This document shows positions 1 through 7,161 of a stretch of 15,213 nucleotides of DNA, in pieces. This DNA is from Bacillus benzoevorans (GTDB lineage: Bacteria > Bacillota > Bacilli > Bacillales > Cytobacillaceae): assembly GCF_014207535.1 (NCBI RefSeq), contig NZ_JACHGK010000034.1, positions 1 through 15,213 of the forward strand, read 5' to 3'. The notes beneath the pieces are model-generated. The model did not search any database, was not told the origin of the DNA, and saw nothing but the letters and a program-made list of their open reading frames with translations. Position 1 is the stretch's first letter. Each line of letters begins with the position of its first letter. The position numbers and the translations under genes were made by a program.

Positions 1-376
1 TTTAGGCATATGAAAAGCACCTCCTTCTATATTGATAGTTTTATAGTACCGGAGGTGCAGCTCTATTTATATGCGTTGTTTGAATACGGGCTTACAATGA
101 AATTCATTCAAATGTCTTTATTTGCAGTTTAACTTAGGTAATCTTTTATGGGGTGTTTAAGAATGTTTATCTTTTTAGTTAAGTCCATTTTCATATACAT
201 TTCCTAAAAAATCTCCAAGTACTAACACAAAAACTAGATGAAACGGGATTAACTGATAGATTGATGTTCTGCCTGTTATGATAATGATAAAAAATAAAGT
301 GGAAAACCAACGATGACTCTGATCGTCAGTAAACCAATATTAACCTCTTCCAAAGTTTTTTCCTCCAATTTAAATT
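1..376. other. Non-coding stretch with one inverted repeat
   Basis: I see no convincing gene here. The only clear structure is the inverted repeat at 17-58, listed separately. The rest is AT-rich and lies downstream of the minus-strand CBO0543-family gene that ends at 377. Confidence 0.5.
17..58 (-). terminator. Inverted repeat, possible minus-strand terminator
   Basis: Arms GCACCTCC (17-24) and GGAGGTGC (51-58) pair perfectly across a 26-nt AT-rich loop. Read on the minus strand, the stem is followed by TTTTC, so it may end the transcript of the gene at 377-955. The loop is long and the T-run short, so a non-terminator role is possible. Confidence 0.35.
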
Positions 377-955
377 TTACTTAGTTGTAAGATCTTGAGG
401 TTTAGATAAAGAGGCTAGTTTTAGTATTAAAGCTCGAGTTACAATTCCAACAATGATATAATAAATGAATGAATATCTGTATCTCCACTCTAAATAATTA
501 ACAAGTTTGACCCACTCGCAAAAGGGTTCACCTATAAAGGCATATGTTAGTGCCATAATGATCTGGGCTAAAATAAAAGATTTCCATGTTCTAAAATATT
601 GATATAACAACATGTAAGCTACAGGTACCATTGAAAAATCAAAAGGAAAGGCCCGAGGAATAATAGGTAGGAATGCAATGGGGTAATCCCAAAAACTATA
701 TTGTGCACCAACTACATCTAATAAGGTTGTTGTCAAGATAATTATGGTACCAAATAACAAAATTTCTAAAATAATGTCTCGTTTAACAAGTTTAGCCCAT
801 ATAACCCAAGGCACAATTAAAAAAGCTACTAGAATCCACCATTCCCAAGTTAAAAACTCATTTTTTAGCCAACCAATTAATTCTAAATGATAGAGCTTAT
901 CTTCTAATAAACGTATTTCCTTAAGATTTTCAAATATATTATTTATTGCTATCAC
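377..955 (-). CDS. CBO0543-family integral membrane protein
   Basis: The 192-residue protein is strongly hydrophobic, with about five membrane segments. It carries the hallmarks I know from CBO0543-family proteins of spore-forming Firmicutes: a tryptophan-rich start of the first membrane segment (TWEWW near residue 36), an internal LLDVVG, a PFDFSMVPVAYMLLYQYF stretch around residues 104-121, an FIGEPF motif and an aromatic C-terminal YSFIYY segment. Function in this family is not established. The start is uncertain. The GTG at 953-955 lies almost on top of its only Shine-Dalgarno-like run (AGGGG), so translation may begin a few codons later. It is transcribed alone; the next gene upstream, cls, has its own terminator. 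Confidence 0.8.
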   Translation of the reverse strand: MIAINNIFENLKEIRLLEDKLYHLELIGWLKNEFLTWEWWILVAFLIVPWVIWAKLVKRDIILEILLFGTIIILTTTLLDVVGAQYSFWDYPIAFLPIIPRAFPFDFSMVPVAYMLLYQYFRTWKSFILAQIIMALTYAFIGEPFCEWVKLVNYLEWRYRYSFIYYIIVGIVTRALILKLASLSKPQDLTTK

Positions 956-1059
956 CCCTATATTTAAATTAAAAGGTAACAGATATTTTTGAATTCAAAC
1001 TCTTTGAGCTGCCTTTTAGTATTACCGCTTTTTAGTAATGAATTTCCATCGTAAATAAG

Positions 1060-1097
1060 AAAAAACCCATGTTGGAAGTTCTTATAACACAGGTTTT
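1060..1097 (-). terminator. Rho-independent terminator of cls
   Basis: Read on the minus strand, AAAACCTGTGTT pairs with AACATGGGTTTT with a two-base internal mismatch, and the stem runs into a T-rich tail (TTTTTTC). It lies about 90 bp past the cardiolipin synthase stop codon. Confidence 0.6.
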
Positions 1098-1188
1098 CGA
1101 TCCTTTCAAATAAATCAGAAATATTTTAAAAACAAAAGTTTTTTAGGTCTAGATCTAAGATAGAACATTAAAAACAGGATACATCAAC

Positions 1189-2682
1189 TTATAATAATGG
1201 AGAAAGCAGGCGAGCACCCTGATCAACAATGCGCTCGGTCAGGGATCGTTGCAACAAGTCTTCAATTCTTAATGGTACAGAATCAGTAAGATCCCTCTCG
1301 AACTGCTCTGTGAGTTCCCTTGCCACATCAGCACTATACACGACTTGACACACTTCATAATTCAGGCGAAAACTTCTCATATCATAGTTTGCTGCGCCTA
1401 CTTCTGCAATTTCCTCATCAATGATCATCAGTTTCGCATGTAACATTCCTTTATTGTACTGGTAGATTTGGACCCCAGCTTCAATAAGTTCCCCGTAATA
1501 GGTACGACTTGCAAAGCCCACGATTTTTTGATCAATGTGGCGAGGAACCAGCAATCTTACGTGCACACCACGAGCCACAGCTGTCTTTAATGCCATGATA
1601 ATATCTGTTTCTGGTACAAAGTAGGGTGTTGTTATATCAATAGTCTTGGTCGCCTGTGTTATACAAATAAAGTAAGCTTGACGAATAACTGGAGTAGGAA
1701 TTCCAGGGTTTCCTTCCAACGTATGGATGTACGCCTTTTGCAATATCCCTGTCTTTGGATATATGTACATCTCTTTACCATCTATGGTGCTCAAATCTGA
1801 CCCCAATTCGGCTGACCATCTGGAAAGATCTACTCTTCCGATTGGATTGATTTTCGTTACCTCAGATTTTGTTTTCAGATTTGTTTTCGATTTTATCCGT
1901 TCCGGCACAGCAATATTCCAATGAACGTCAAAGACAGTCTGCAAATCGACTGATGCTTCTCCTGTTATTTGTAAATGAGTATCCCGCCAGAAGCCAACGT
2001 CAGGATTCAATCCTGTATATTCATATCCTACGTTCATACCACCGGTAAAAGCTTTCTTTCCGTCGACCATGACAATCTTACAATGATCCCGATAATTCCA
2101 ATTGGATAAAATCCAGGGAAAGCGTAAAGGAAATATTATCCGGCATTCTATCCCTGCATCCACCATCTGAAGGATTTTTTGACGCGGAAATTTTTTACTC
2201 CCCCAACCATCTCTAATAAAACGAACCCGCACTCCGTTTACTGCTTTTTCGATCAGCAGTTCTGTGATTCGTTTACCTATTTGGTCATTCCGATAGATGT
2301 AATATTCCAGATCAATGGTTTTTTGGGCTTTTTGTAGGGATTCGATGAGTTGTTCATATTTTGCTATTCCATTGTTTAGTACTTGGACTTTGCCGACTCG
2401 AAGCCCATGCACAGTGAAATGCCGTAAAGCATCGGCGATTATCGAAGCTGACTCACTATATGTATCAGGTAATTTATCAGACTCATTATGAGAAGAGGTC
2501 AATCTTTTCCGATGAATAATCTTGGGATTTGATGTGCTAAGATATAGCCAGAAACCAATGATAGGCAAAACAAGGACGATTACTATCCAATTCAAAGCCT
2601 TGGCAGGACGACGAACTTCCCAAATTGCTATGATTAACATAAAGAACGTATTTAACAGGTATAGATAAAAAATCCACTCCAA
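1189..2682 (-). CDS. cls: Cardiolipin synthase, phospholipase D type
   Basis: This membrane enzyme joins two phosphatidylglycerol molecules into cardiolipin and glycerol. Two N-terminal membrane helices (about residues 4-20 and 31-49) precede two PLD domains. The two catalytic HKD motifs are intact: H200-K202-D207 and H415-K417-D422, each followed by the usual GG/GAAN turn. At 497 residues the length is typical of the bacterial ClsA/ClsB type. The start is the TTG at 2680-2682, which gives the standard MEWIF-like beginning; a GGGGGG run about 8 nt upstream is a weak ribosome binding site. It appears to be a single-gene unit. Bacillaceae usually carry several cls paralogues, and I cannot tell which this is. 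Confidence 0.93.
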   Translation of the reverse strand: MEWIFYLYLLNTFFMLIIAIWEVRRPAKALNWIVIVLVLPIIGFWLYLSTSNPKIIHRKRLTSSHNESDKLPDTYSESASIIADALRHFTVHGLRVGKVQVLNNGIAKYEQLIESLQKAQKTIDLEYYIYRNDQIGKRITELLIEKAVNGVRVRFIRDGWGSKKFPRQKILQMVDAGIECRIIFPLRFPWILSNWNYRDHCKIVMVDGKKAFTGGMNVGYEYTGLNPDVGFWRDTHLQITGEASVDLQTVFDVHWNIAVPERIKSKTNLKTKSEVTKINPIGRVDLSRWSAELGSDLSTIDGKEMYIYPKTGILQKAYIHTLEGNPGIPTPVIRQAYFICITQATKTIDITTPYFVPETDIIMALKTAVARGVHVRLLVPRHIDQKIVGFASRTYYGELIEAGVQIYQYNKGMLHAKLMIIDEEIAEVGAANYDMRSFRLNYEVCQVVYSADVARELTEQFERDLTDSVPLRIEDLLQRSLTERIVDQGARLLSPLL

Positions 2683-2863
2683 CTAAAATTCCCCCCATAG
2701 TTTTCTCTTAATATGTACAAACTATGTAGCGAGTATACGTTTGGAATACGAAGGAATTGTTTAGATACCTTTTCTTATGAGACACCCAAAATAATTTTGT
2801 AATTAGTTTATGTAGTTATTTTTTTTCTTGCATAAATTAAAAGCCCTCTTGGAATTTTGTGGC

Positions 2864-3235
2864 CTATGTGCGAAATAGGATTGCTTTAGATTTAGCTACA
2901 ATTTCTTGTTTATCGTTATAAATGGAACACTCCGTGTGAATTAAAGTTTTACCCTGCTTTTCAATTTTGGCATTTGCCATCAAGTATGTACCAGTAGCAG
3001 GTTTCAAAAAAGAAACATTTAAATCAACTGTTACAGCTTGTTGTATACCATCTTCATCCGCTGGTAACAAGTTTGATACAGCTACATCAGCCAATGAAGA
3101 AATGATACCACCATGAATAACCCCTGCACTATTAATGAATAGGTCCTGAACTGGCATTATAATTTGCAAATTATTATCATCAAGCTTTTTGTATTTCAAA
3201 CGTAAAAATTGATCAAATGGCTGTTTTATAAACAT
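2864..3235 (-). CDS. PaaI-type hotdog-fold thioesterase
   Basis: A 123-residue single-domain hotdog protein, the usual size for PaaI/YdiI-like acyl-CoA thioesterases. The signature AGVIHGGIISSLADVA lies at about residues 37-52, with the oxyanion-hole HGG at 41-43 and the catalytic acid D50. I chose the ATG at 3233-3235 because AAGGGG sits 8 nt upstream; the GTG nine bases earlier overlaps that ribosome binding site. PaaI-type enzymes often release CoA from aromatic or medium-chain acyl-CoA dead-end products, which would suit the nearby aromatic genes. It stands outside the repeat-bracketed block, however, and I infer no direct link. The substrate is not predictable from sequence. Confidence 0.85.
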   Translation of the reverse strand: MFIKQPFDQFLRLKYKKLDDNNLQIIMPVQDLFINSAGVIHGGIISSLADVAVSNLLPADEDGIQQAVTVDLNVSFLKPATGTYLMANAKIEKQGKTLIHTECSIYNDKQEIVAKSKAILFRT

Positions 3236-3443
3236 CTTATACACCCCTTATTCCATATTCTTTTAAAATCCTAAACAATCCTGTCTCTCTAGTTTAAATA
3301 CAATCTTTTACAAAAACCATACTCGTGTTACCAGAATTATTCAATTTTTCTTAATATTGATCCTCCATTAATTAGCCCTATAACGAAATAATCTTTTCAC
3401 TATAGAAAAATCCCTTTAGATAAAGTTCCACAGGAGGTATAAG

Positions 3444-3498
3444 GGTACAACTTTTTAACGGTATAACTTTTTCAAAACAGTACGACTTTATTTCAAAT
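3444..3498 (+). repeat. Array A: three ~20-bp repeats like an IS21/Tn7-type element end
   Basis: Three consecutive units share a core (A/T)AACTTT or GACTTT followed by a T-run and CAAA/AAC: 3444-3459 (GGTACAACTTTTTAAC), 3460-3478 (GGTATAACTTTTTCAAAAC) and 3479-3498 (AGTACGACTTTATTTCAAAT), followed by CCACAA. The array is closely related to the four-unit array at 11141-11220, including the CCACAA that follows. Such repeated units are typical of transposase-binding ends in IS21- and Tn7-type elements. No transposase gene is nearby. The rest of the 308-bp gap between 3236 and 3543 shows nothing I recognise. Confidence 0.6.
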
Positions 3499-3543
3499 CC
3501 ACAACTTCATGGGGTTAGTTACCTCAATATTAGGGGACCTATT

Positions 3544-4803
3544 TTAACGACTTATTTTTACTTTTCGATCCATTGGTACTATTTGGTCACATACCTTTGA
3601 TCTCAATTTAAAATGGTCTTTTTCAATTAGAAATGAAACAAGTAAACCTCCAAGAATTGCCCACAGTGGAGCGCTAATATTGAAAAAATTCACACCTGAT
3701 ATTCCAATAATTAAGGCAAAAAAAGCACCCATTTGAAACTTACTATCAGAAAAAGCTATTTTTAGTGAATTAATCAGAATACCCAGCATGGCTAGCCCGG
3801 CGATCACATTTACGATCACAATGGGCATAGCTATAACAAAAGGAACGATTAGAGACGCTAATAGTCCAAAGGTAGAAAAGAAAACCCCATTCATAACCGA
3901 CGATGCATATCGGCTTTCTTTCTCTCCTACTTCTTTTGCGGAACAAATCGCCGTCATCGTTCCAGCGATATTTGTCGCATGACCACCGAAGAATGAGGCA
4001 ATGAGGCCGACGGCGGAACCGTAAATGGCCATTGCACTGTTTGGTGGCTTATATCCTTGAGCCAATAGCACCCCTGTTGCTTGGGCATTTTCACTGCAAA
4101 TGATAAGTAATGCAAGTGGAATACCAATAGACAAAATAGCTTCAAGACTAAATACCGGCACGATTAATTGTGGAATCATAAATGAGTATTGAATACTCTG
4201 AATTTCAAATGCATTGGTGAAGATGGCCAATAGGACCGCTGCAATTAATGCCGTTAAAACAGGTGGAACCTTTTTCAAAAAACGTGATGAAAGCAAAAAT
4301 ACTAGAATAGCAGAACCTGCTAGTACTGGTGAGATAGTAATAGATGTGATCATATCTGTCGCAAAACGAATCATCACGCCAACAATCATTGCCATAACTA
4401 TTGGAATGGGTATCCATTTCATCACTTTGTCGATTAAACCTGACGTGCCAAGAAGAAAGACAATAATATTTGCTGCTAGATATGCACCGATTGCCTCGTT
4501 TAATGAAAAATGAGCTAAGGAACCTGCAACTAATACAGCTCCCGGAAGGGTACCTGCACCTGAAATAGGCTGCCGATACTTTAATGACAAAAATATACCA
4601 ACTAATCCACTAAAAAAGTAAATAGCGAATATCCAGCTTATTGTCTGTGCATAAGTCAAGCCGCCATTTGTGGCTCCACTAATAATATTTAAAACAGGGC
4701 CTGTACATCCAAAAATAGATGCAACTAATGCAGCACTAACCGTATTGGCATTTATATTCTGACGTAAATCTTTAATATTTGTACATAAATATTTGTCTCT
4801 CAT
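3544..4803 (-). CDS. benE: Benzoate/H+ symporter, BenE family
   Basis: A 419-residue polytopic membrane protein with about 11-12 hydrophobic segments, the usual BenE length. Typical features are the N-terminal VSAALVASIFGCTGPVLNII-like helix, RQPISGAGTLPGAVL (about residues 77-91), the WIPIPIVMAMIVGVMIRF helix and the FFGGHATNIAGTMTAICS stretch in the second half. Characterised BenE proteins take up benzoate with protons. The true substrate here may be another aromatic acid, given the Rieske, LigB and decarboxylase genes downstream in the window. The start has a strong AAGGAGGTTG site 5 nt upstream. A promoter (4845-4873) with a palindrome over its start region precedes it, so it is transcribed on its own. 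Confidence 0.92.
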   Translation of the reverse strand: MRDKYLCTNIKDLRQNINANTVSAALVASIFGCTGPVLNIISGATNGGLTYAQTISWIFAIYFFSGLVGIFLSLKYRQPISGAGTLPGAVLVAGSLAHFSLNEAIGAYLAANIIVFLLGTSGLIDKVMKWIPIPIVMAMIVGVMIRFATDMITSITISPVLAGSAILVFLLSSRFLKKVPPVLTALIAAVLLAIFTNAFEIQSIQYSFMIPQLIVPVFSLEAILSIGIPLALLIICSENAQATGVLLAQGYKPPNSAMAIYGSAVGLIASFFGGHATNIAGTMTAICSAKEVGEKESRYASSVMNGVFFSTFGLLASLIVPFVIAMPIVIVNVIAGLAMLGILINSLKIAFSDSKFQMGAFFALIIGISGVNFFNISAPLWAILGGLLVSFLIEKDHFKLRSKVCDQIVPMDRKVKISR

Positions 4804-4828
4804 AACTACAACCTCCTTCTTATTTTAA

Positions 4829-4841
4829 TTATGAATCATAA
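4829..4841. promoter_or_regulatory. Operator-like palindrome upstream of benE
   Basis: TTATGA-A-TCATAA is a perfect 13-nt palindrome located just downstream of the predicted -10 box of benE, over the likely transcription start. A related half-site (ATTCATAA, 4859-4866) lies in the promoter spacer. A repressor bound here would block benE transcription; which regulator is unknown. Confidence 0.5.
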
Positions 4842-4844
4842 GTA

Positions 4845-4873
4845 AATATATAGGTTTATTCATAAAATTACAA
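4845..4873 (-). promoter_or_regulatory. SigmaA-type promoter of benE
   Basis: Read on the minus strand: -35 TTGTAA (4868-4873), a 17-nt spacer and -10 TATATT (4845-4850). It ends about 40 bp before the benE start codon. Spacing is ideal and the boxes match consensus at 4/6 and 5/6. Confidence 0.6.
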
Positions 4874-4908
4874 ACTTTCAGATTGGTATGCTATTTATTC
4901 CCAATTAT

Positions 4909-4991
4909 ACAGAGAGGTAAGGGTTTGAAGTTATCGCCCCCTTTTCCCCCTGTTAGCACCTGTACGTGCGACTTTCATCGCATACGGCGCC
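4909..4991 (-). ncRNA. 3' end of a group II intron: domains V and VI
   Basis: Read on the minus strand, 4991-4955 is a domain V: GGCGCCGTATGCG, loop region ATGAAAGT, then CGCACGTAC-A-GGTGCT. It matches the canonical GAGCCGUAUGCGAUGAAAGUCGCACGUACGGUUC form closely, but has an extra A in the 3' strand. 4954-4909 folds as domain VI: ACAGGGGGAAAAGGG pairs with CCCTTACCTCTCTGT, with a candidate bulged branch-point A. The intron 3' boundary is therefore near 4909. Together with the adjacent HNH fragment this is a group II intron lacking its 5' part (domains I-III and most of its reverse transcriptase). Confidence 0.8.
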
Positions 4992-5043
4992 CCAACTAAT
5001 CCAATTCATTCAGAATTTTATATATATGCAAGATGAAAGGTAA

Positions 5044-5364
5044 TCAAATGACTCCGTTCAGGCATTGCTCACTCAATTCATGGACCTTTTCCAGTTGTTT
5101 TTTATTTAACTTGAGTGCGTTTAACAGCACTTGTATTTTCTCTTGATTTCTCTTGTGAATGAGGCGGTGAACGGATTCATTCAATATCGTTAAATTCCTG
5201 TATGAATCATCTTTTGTAAGATAGTACGTTGTTTTATCATGACAATACCAATCGTCCAGTCCTAATTCAATTCCTATAACGGCACATTTCCCATATTGTG
5301 CGATAAACCGACTAATCCGATTATCGATAAATTCGATGGAACGACTTGGAATAAATTGCTTCAT
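5044..5364 (-). pseudogene. C-terminal HNH fragment of a group II intron reverse transcriptase/maturase
   Basis: Only the last ~106 residues of an intron-encoded protein (normally about 550-600) remain. Recognisable parts are the segment before the endonuclease (IEFIDNRISRFIAQYGKCAV), the HNH-like stretch with CHDK and SYRNLTILNESVHRLIH, and the C-terminal helix ending in CLNGVI. Intact relatives read CHHK; here the second His, part of the catalytic motif, is Asp, so the nuclease site looks dead. No RT or maturase domain is present. The frame stays open about 45 nt upstream of the first ATG, so that ATG is probably not a real start. It lies directly 5' of domain V in the same orientation, as in a true intron. 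Confidence 0.8.
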
Positions 5365-5401
5365 TACGTAAGCGAGTATTTGTTTATTTATCGCTCGTAG
5401 C

Positions 5402-5444
5402 GTAAAATAGGCCCCACCTGTTTATCAGTTGGAGCCTATTTTAC
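5402..5444. terminator. Hairpin terminator beside the germination-permease relic
   Basis: Arms GTAAAATAGGCCCCA (5402-5416) and TGGAGCCTATTTTAC (5430-5444) pair at 14 of 15 positions around a 13-nt loop. The A-rich and T-rich stem ends make it look bidirectional. It lies 60 bp past the stop of the 5505-5751 relic, and just 5' of the intron debris. Confidence 0.65.
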
Positions 5445-5504
5445 ACTTGCTTTATTATTACTCATCAATTTGTTGTAACTGCTAAACTAAAGTTCACTTG
5501 ACGG

Positions 5505-5751
5505 TTACATTTGTTTTGAATTTTTACGAATAACTCCAATCCCCCAAAGGAACAAGGGAATACCTATCATATTTATGGGGAGAACAAATGGAAGCCAATA
5601 TTTTTCAAGATAAGAAACAGACGCTACGTTATTACTAGGATAAATCAAAGAAAGTACTATTGAAGCTATTGCTACAAACCAAATAACCTTTCGCCAATCC
5701 TTTATATTTAGCCATTGAGCTATGAAAAAGGGCAATCGCTTTATGCGCTAA
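5505..5751 (-). pseudogene. C-terminal relic of a GerAB-type spore germination permease
   Basis: About 76-80 residues resemble the last part of GerAB/GerKB/YndE permeases (normally ~360 residues). There is a helix after a short LNIKDW linker, the VLSLIYPSN turn, the YWLPFVLPINMIGIPLFLWGIGVI final helix and a basic tail (RKNSKQM). An in-frame TAG at about 5749-5751 and a non-homologous sequence upstream show that the N-terminal ~280 residues are gone. A TTG at 5733-5735 could start translation but has no good ribosome binding site. Intact GerAB proteins sit in the spore inner membrane with GerAA and GerAC partners, neither of which is visible here. It marks the host as a spore former. Confidence 0.75.
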
Positions 5752-5884
5752 ATAAGAAGATTAGTGGAAGAAAGTAGTCCATTCTAAGCAATCCATCAGG
5801 GACAACTCTAAGTAAATAACCAGAGTCTTCTGTCAGGGATATGATAATTGATAATACTATTTCAAACGTACACTTTACCTTCAA
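5741..5884 (-). other. Short open frame between the relic and the adh terminator, uncertain
   Basis: The minus-strand frame from about 5884 to the TAA at 5741 encodes about 46 residues with a hydrophobic end (MDYFLPLIFLFSA). It has no convincing start codon or ribosome binding site and no similarity I recognise. It could be gene debris or chance. Confidence 0.15.
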
Positions 5885-5889
5885 ACAGT

Positions 5890-5921
5890 AAAAAGGCCCC
5901 TCTGTAACAGGGGCTTTTTTT
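5890..5921 (-). terminator. Rho-independent terminator of the adh gene
   Basis: On the minus strand AAAAGCCCCTG, a short loop and AGAGGGGCC run into TTTTT. The GC stem and T-tracts on both sides make it strong and probably bidirectional. It lies 15 bp past the adh stop codon. Confidence 0.85.
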
Positions 5922-5935
5922 ATGGATATATTGAT

Positions 5936-7030
5936 TTAGAGCCACGGAGAAACGGTTACTAATAATCGGGAAGGATCGGTTTCTCCTGCAGCTGTTCTTA
6001 GTGCGAGATCCGTGTCGCTTAATTTAAAGTTATGGGAGTTCATCATTGCTAGAGGGAACTTTCCTGATGCAATGAAATCGACTGCCATTTGGACAGATTT
6101 ATAGCTATGTCCGCGAACTCCCTTAACCGTTAATGTCTTATTGTAAATAATATCAAGATCAAAGTCATTAAAACGCTTGTATTTTGCCGCTCCCAATAAT
6201 ACAGTTCCACCTGTTTTGGCAGCCTCTAGAGAAGAGACAACCGGGTCTGTCCCCCCACTCGTCACATCAATTACAAGATCGGCCATTTTTCCATTTGTAA
6301 TTTCAGATACCCTGTCAACCAAATTCTCGGAGCTTACATTCACTGTATAATCTGCACCTAACTCAAGGGCCAGTTTTAACCGTTCCGAACTGCTATTTCT
6401 TCCTGTCATAATAACCGTTTCTGCTCCGGATGCTTTCGCAGCTAAAGCACATGCAAGCCCTTGTTGACCAGGACCTTGTATGACCACTACTTGGCCGGGA
6501 CCTATTCCGCCCACAATGCGCATCCATTCAAATCCATTTGACAAAGGCAAAGCTAAGGCAGCCTCAACATCCGGAACATGGGAAGGAATTTTGTGTAAGA
6601 CGGCATTTGGATGTAAATATAGGTACTGACTAAAGCCACCATACAGAGAAGGCTCAACAGCAATCGGAGTGGCACCATAGCGAATTCCATTTTCCCTGGG
6701 ATTTGTATTAGAACATAGGCGATAGTAACCTGTTCGACACATTTCACATTGACCGCATGGAATATACTCTTCCATAACCACTCGATCCCCCTGCTTCACT
6801 CCCCATCGCTTTGAAGCCAATTCACCCACTTCATCAATATATCCGACGACATGGTGACCTAAAATCATTGGTGCTTTTAAATTTTCATAATATGCTACAT
6901 CGGTTCCACAAACCCCCACAATTTCAATTTTCAATATACCAGTATCACTTTTGACCTCTGGTAGAGAAACCTTCCTAATTTCCGTATGCTTTGTTTCCGT
7001 TGCAACTGCTGCTAATGCTGCTCTAGACAT
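5936..7030 (-). CDS. Zinc-dependent alcohol dehydrogenase (MDR family)
   Basis: A 364-residue medium-chain dehydrogenase/reductase. The catalytic zinc region has GVCGTD with C41 and GHHVVG with H59. The structural zinc lobe has C92, C95, C98 and C106 (CGQCEMCRTGYYRLC). The Rossmann motif GPGQQG is at 186-191. The second strand ends in TGRN rather than with an acidic residue, so NADP(H) is possible. The start has AGGAGG 6 nt upstream. It follows the Rieske gene by 131 bp on the same strand with a hairpin between them (7070-7105), and has a strong terminator. In this context it probably oxidises or reduces an alcohol, aldehyde or diol intermediate of the aromatic pathway; the exact substrate is unknown. 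Confidence 0.9.
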   Translation of the reverse strand: MSRAALAAVATETKHTEIRKVSLPEVKSDTGILKIEIVGVCGTDVAYYENLKAPMILGHHVVGYIDEVGELASKRWGVKQGDRVVMEEYIPCGQCEMCRTGYYRLCSNTNPRENGIRYGATPIAVEPSLYGGFSQYLYLHPNAVLHKIPSHVPDVEAALALPLSNGFEWMRIVGGIGPGQVVVIQGPGQQGLACALAAKASGAETVIMTGRNSSSERLKLALELGADYTVNVSSENLVDRVSEITNGKMADLVIDVTSGGTDPVVSSLEAAKTGGTVLLGAAKYKRFNDFDLDIIYNKTLTVKGVRGHSYKSVQMAVDFIASGKFPLAMMNSHNFKLSDTDLALRTAAGETDPSRLLVTVSPWL

Positions 7031-7069
7031 ATAATTCCTCCTCTTCAGTTTTTCTTGTTAAAAATAATA

Positions 7070-7105
7070 CTCAACGAATCGCGAGAGATCCTCGGACTCG
7101 TTGAG
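7070..7105 (-). promoter_or_regulatory. Intercistronic hairpin between the Rieske and adh genes
   Basis: CTCAACGA (7070-7077) pairs with TCGTTGAG (7098-7105), and inside it TCGCGAG pairs with CTCGGA with one bulge, leaving a loop of about five bases. On the minus strand it is followed by TATTATTTTTAA. It could be a leaky terminator that lowers adh expression or an mRNA-processing or stability element. Confidence 0.55.
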
Positions 7106-7161
7106 CGTATTGATTCGACACAACAATTTAATTAATTTGAATATTCAGTATACTCCATCGA

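Noticed and set aside
5044..5364. Stand-alone HNH endonuclease gene
   Set aside because: The sequence and the adjoining domain V/VI identify it as the tail of a group II intron protein, with a damaged HNH motif.
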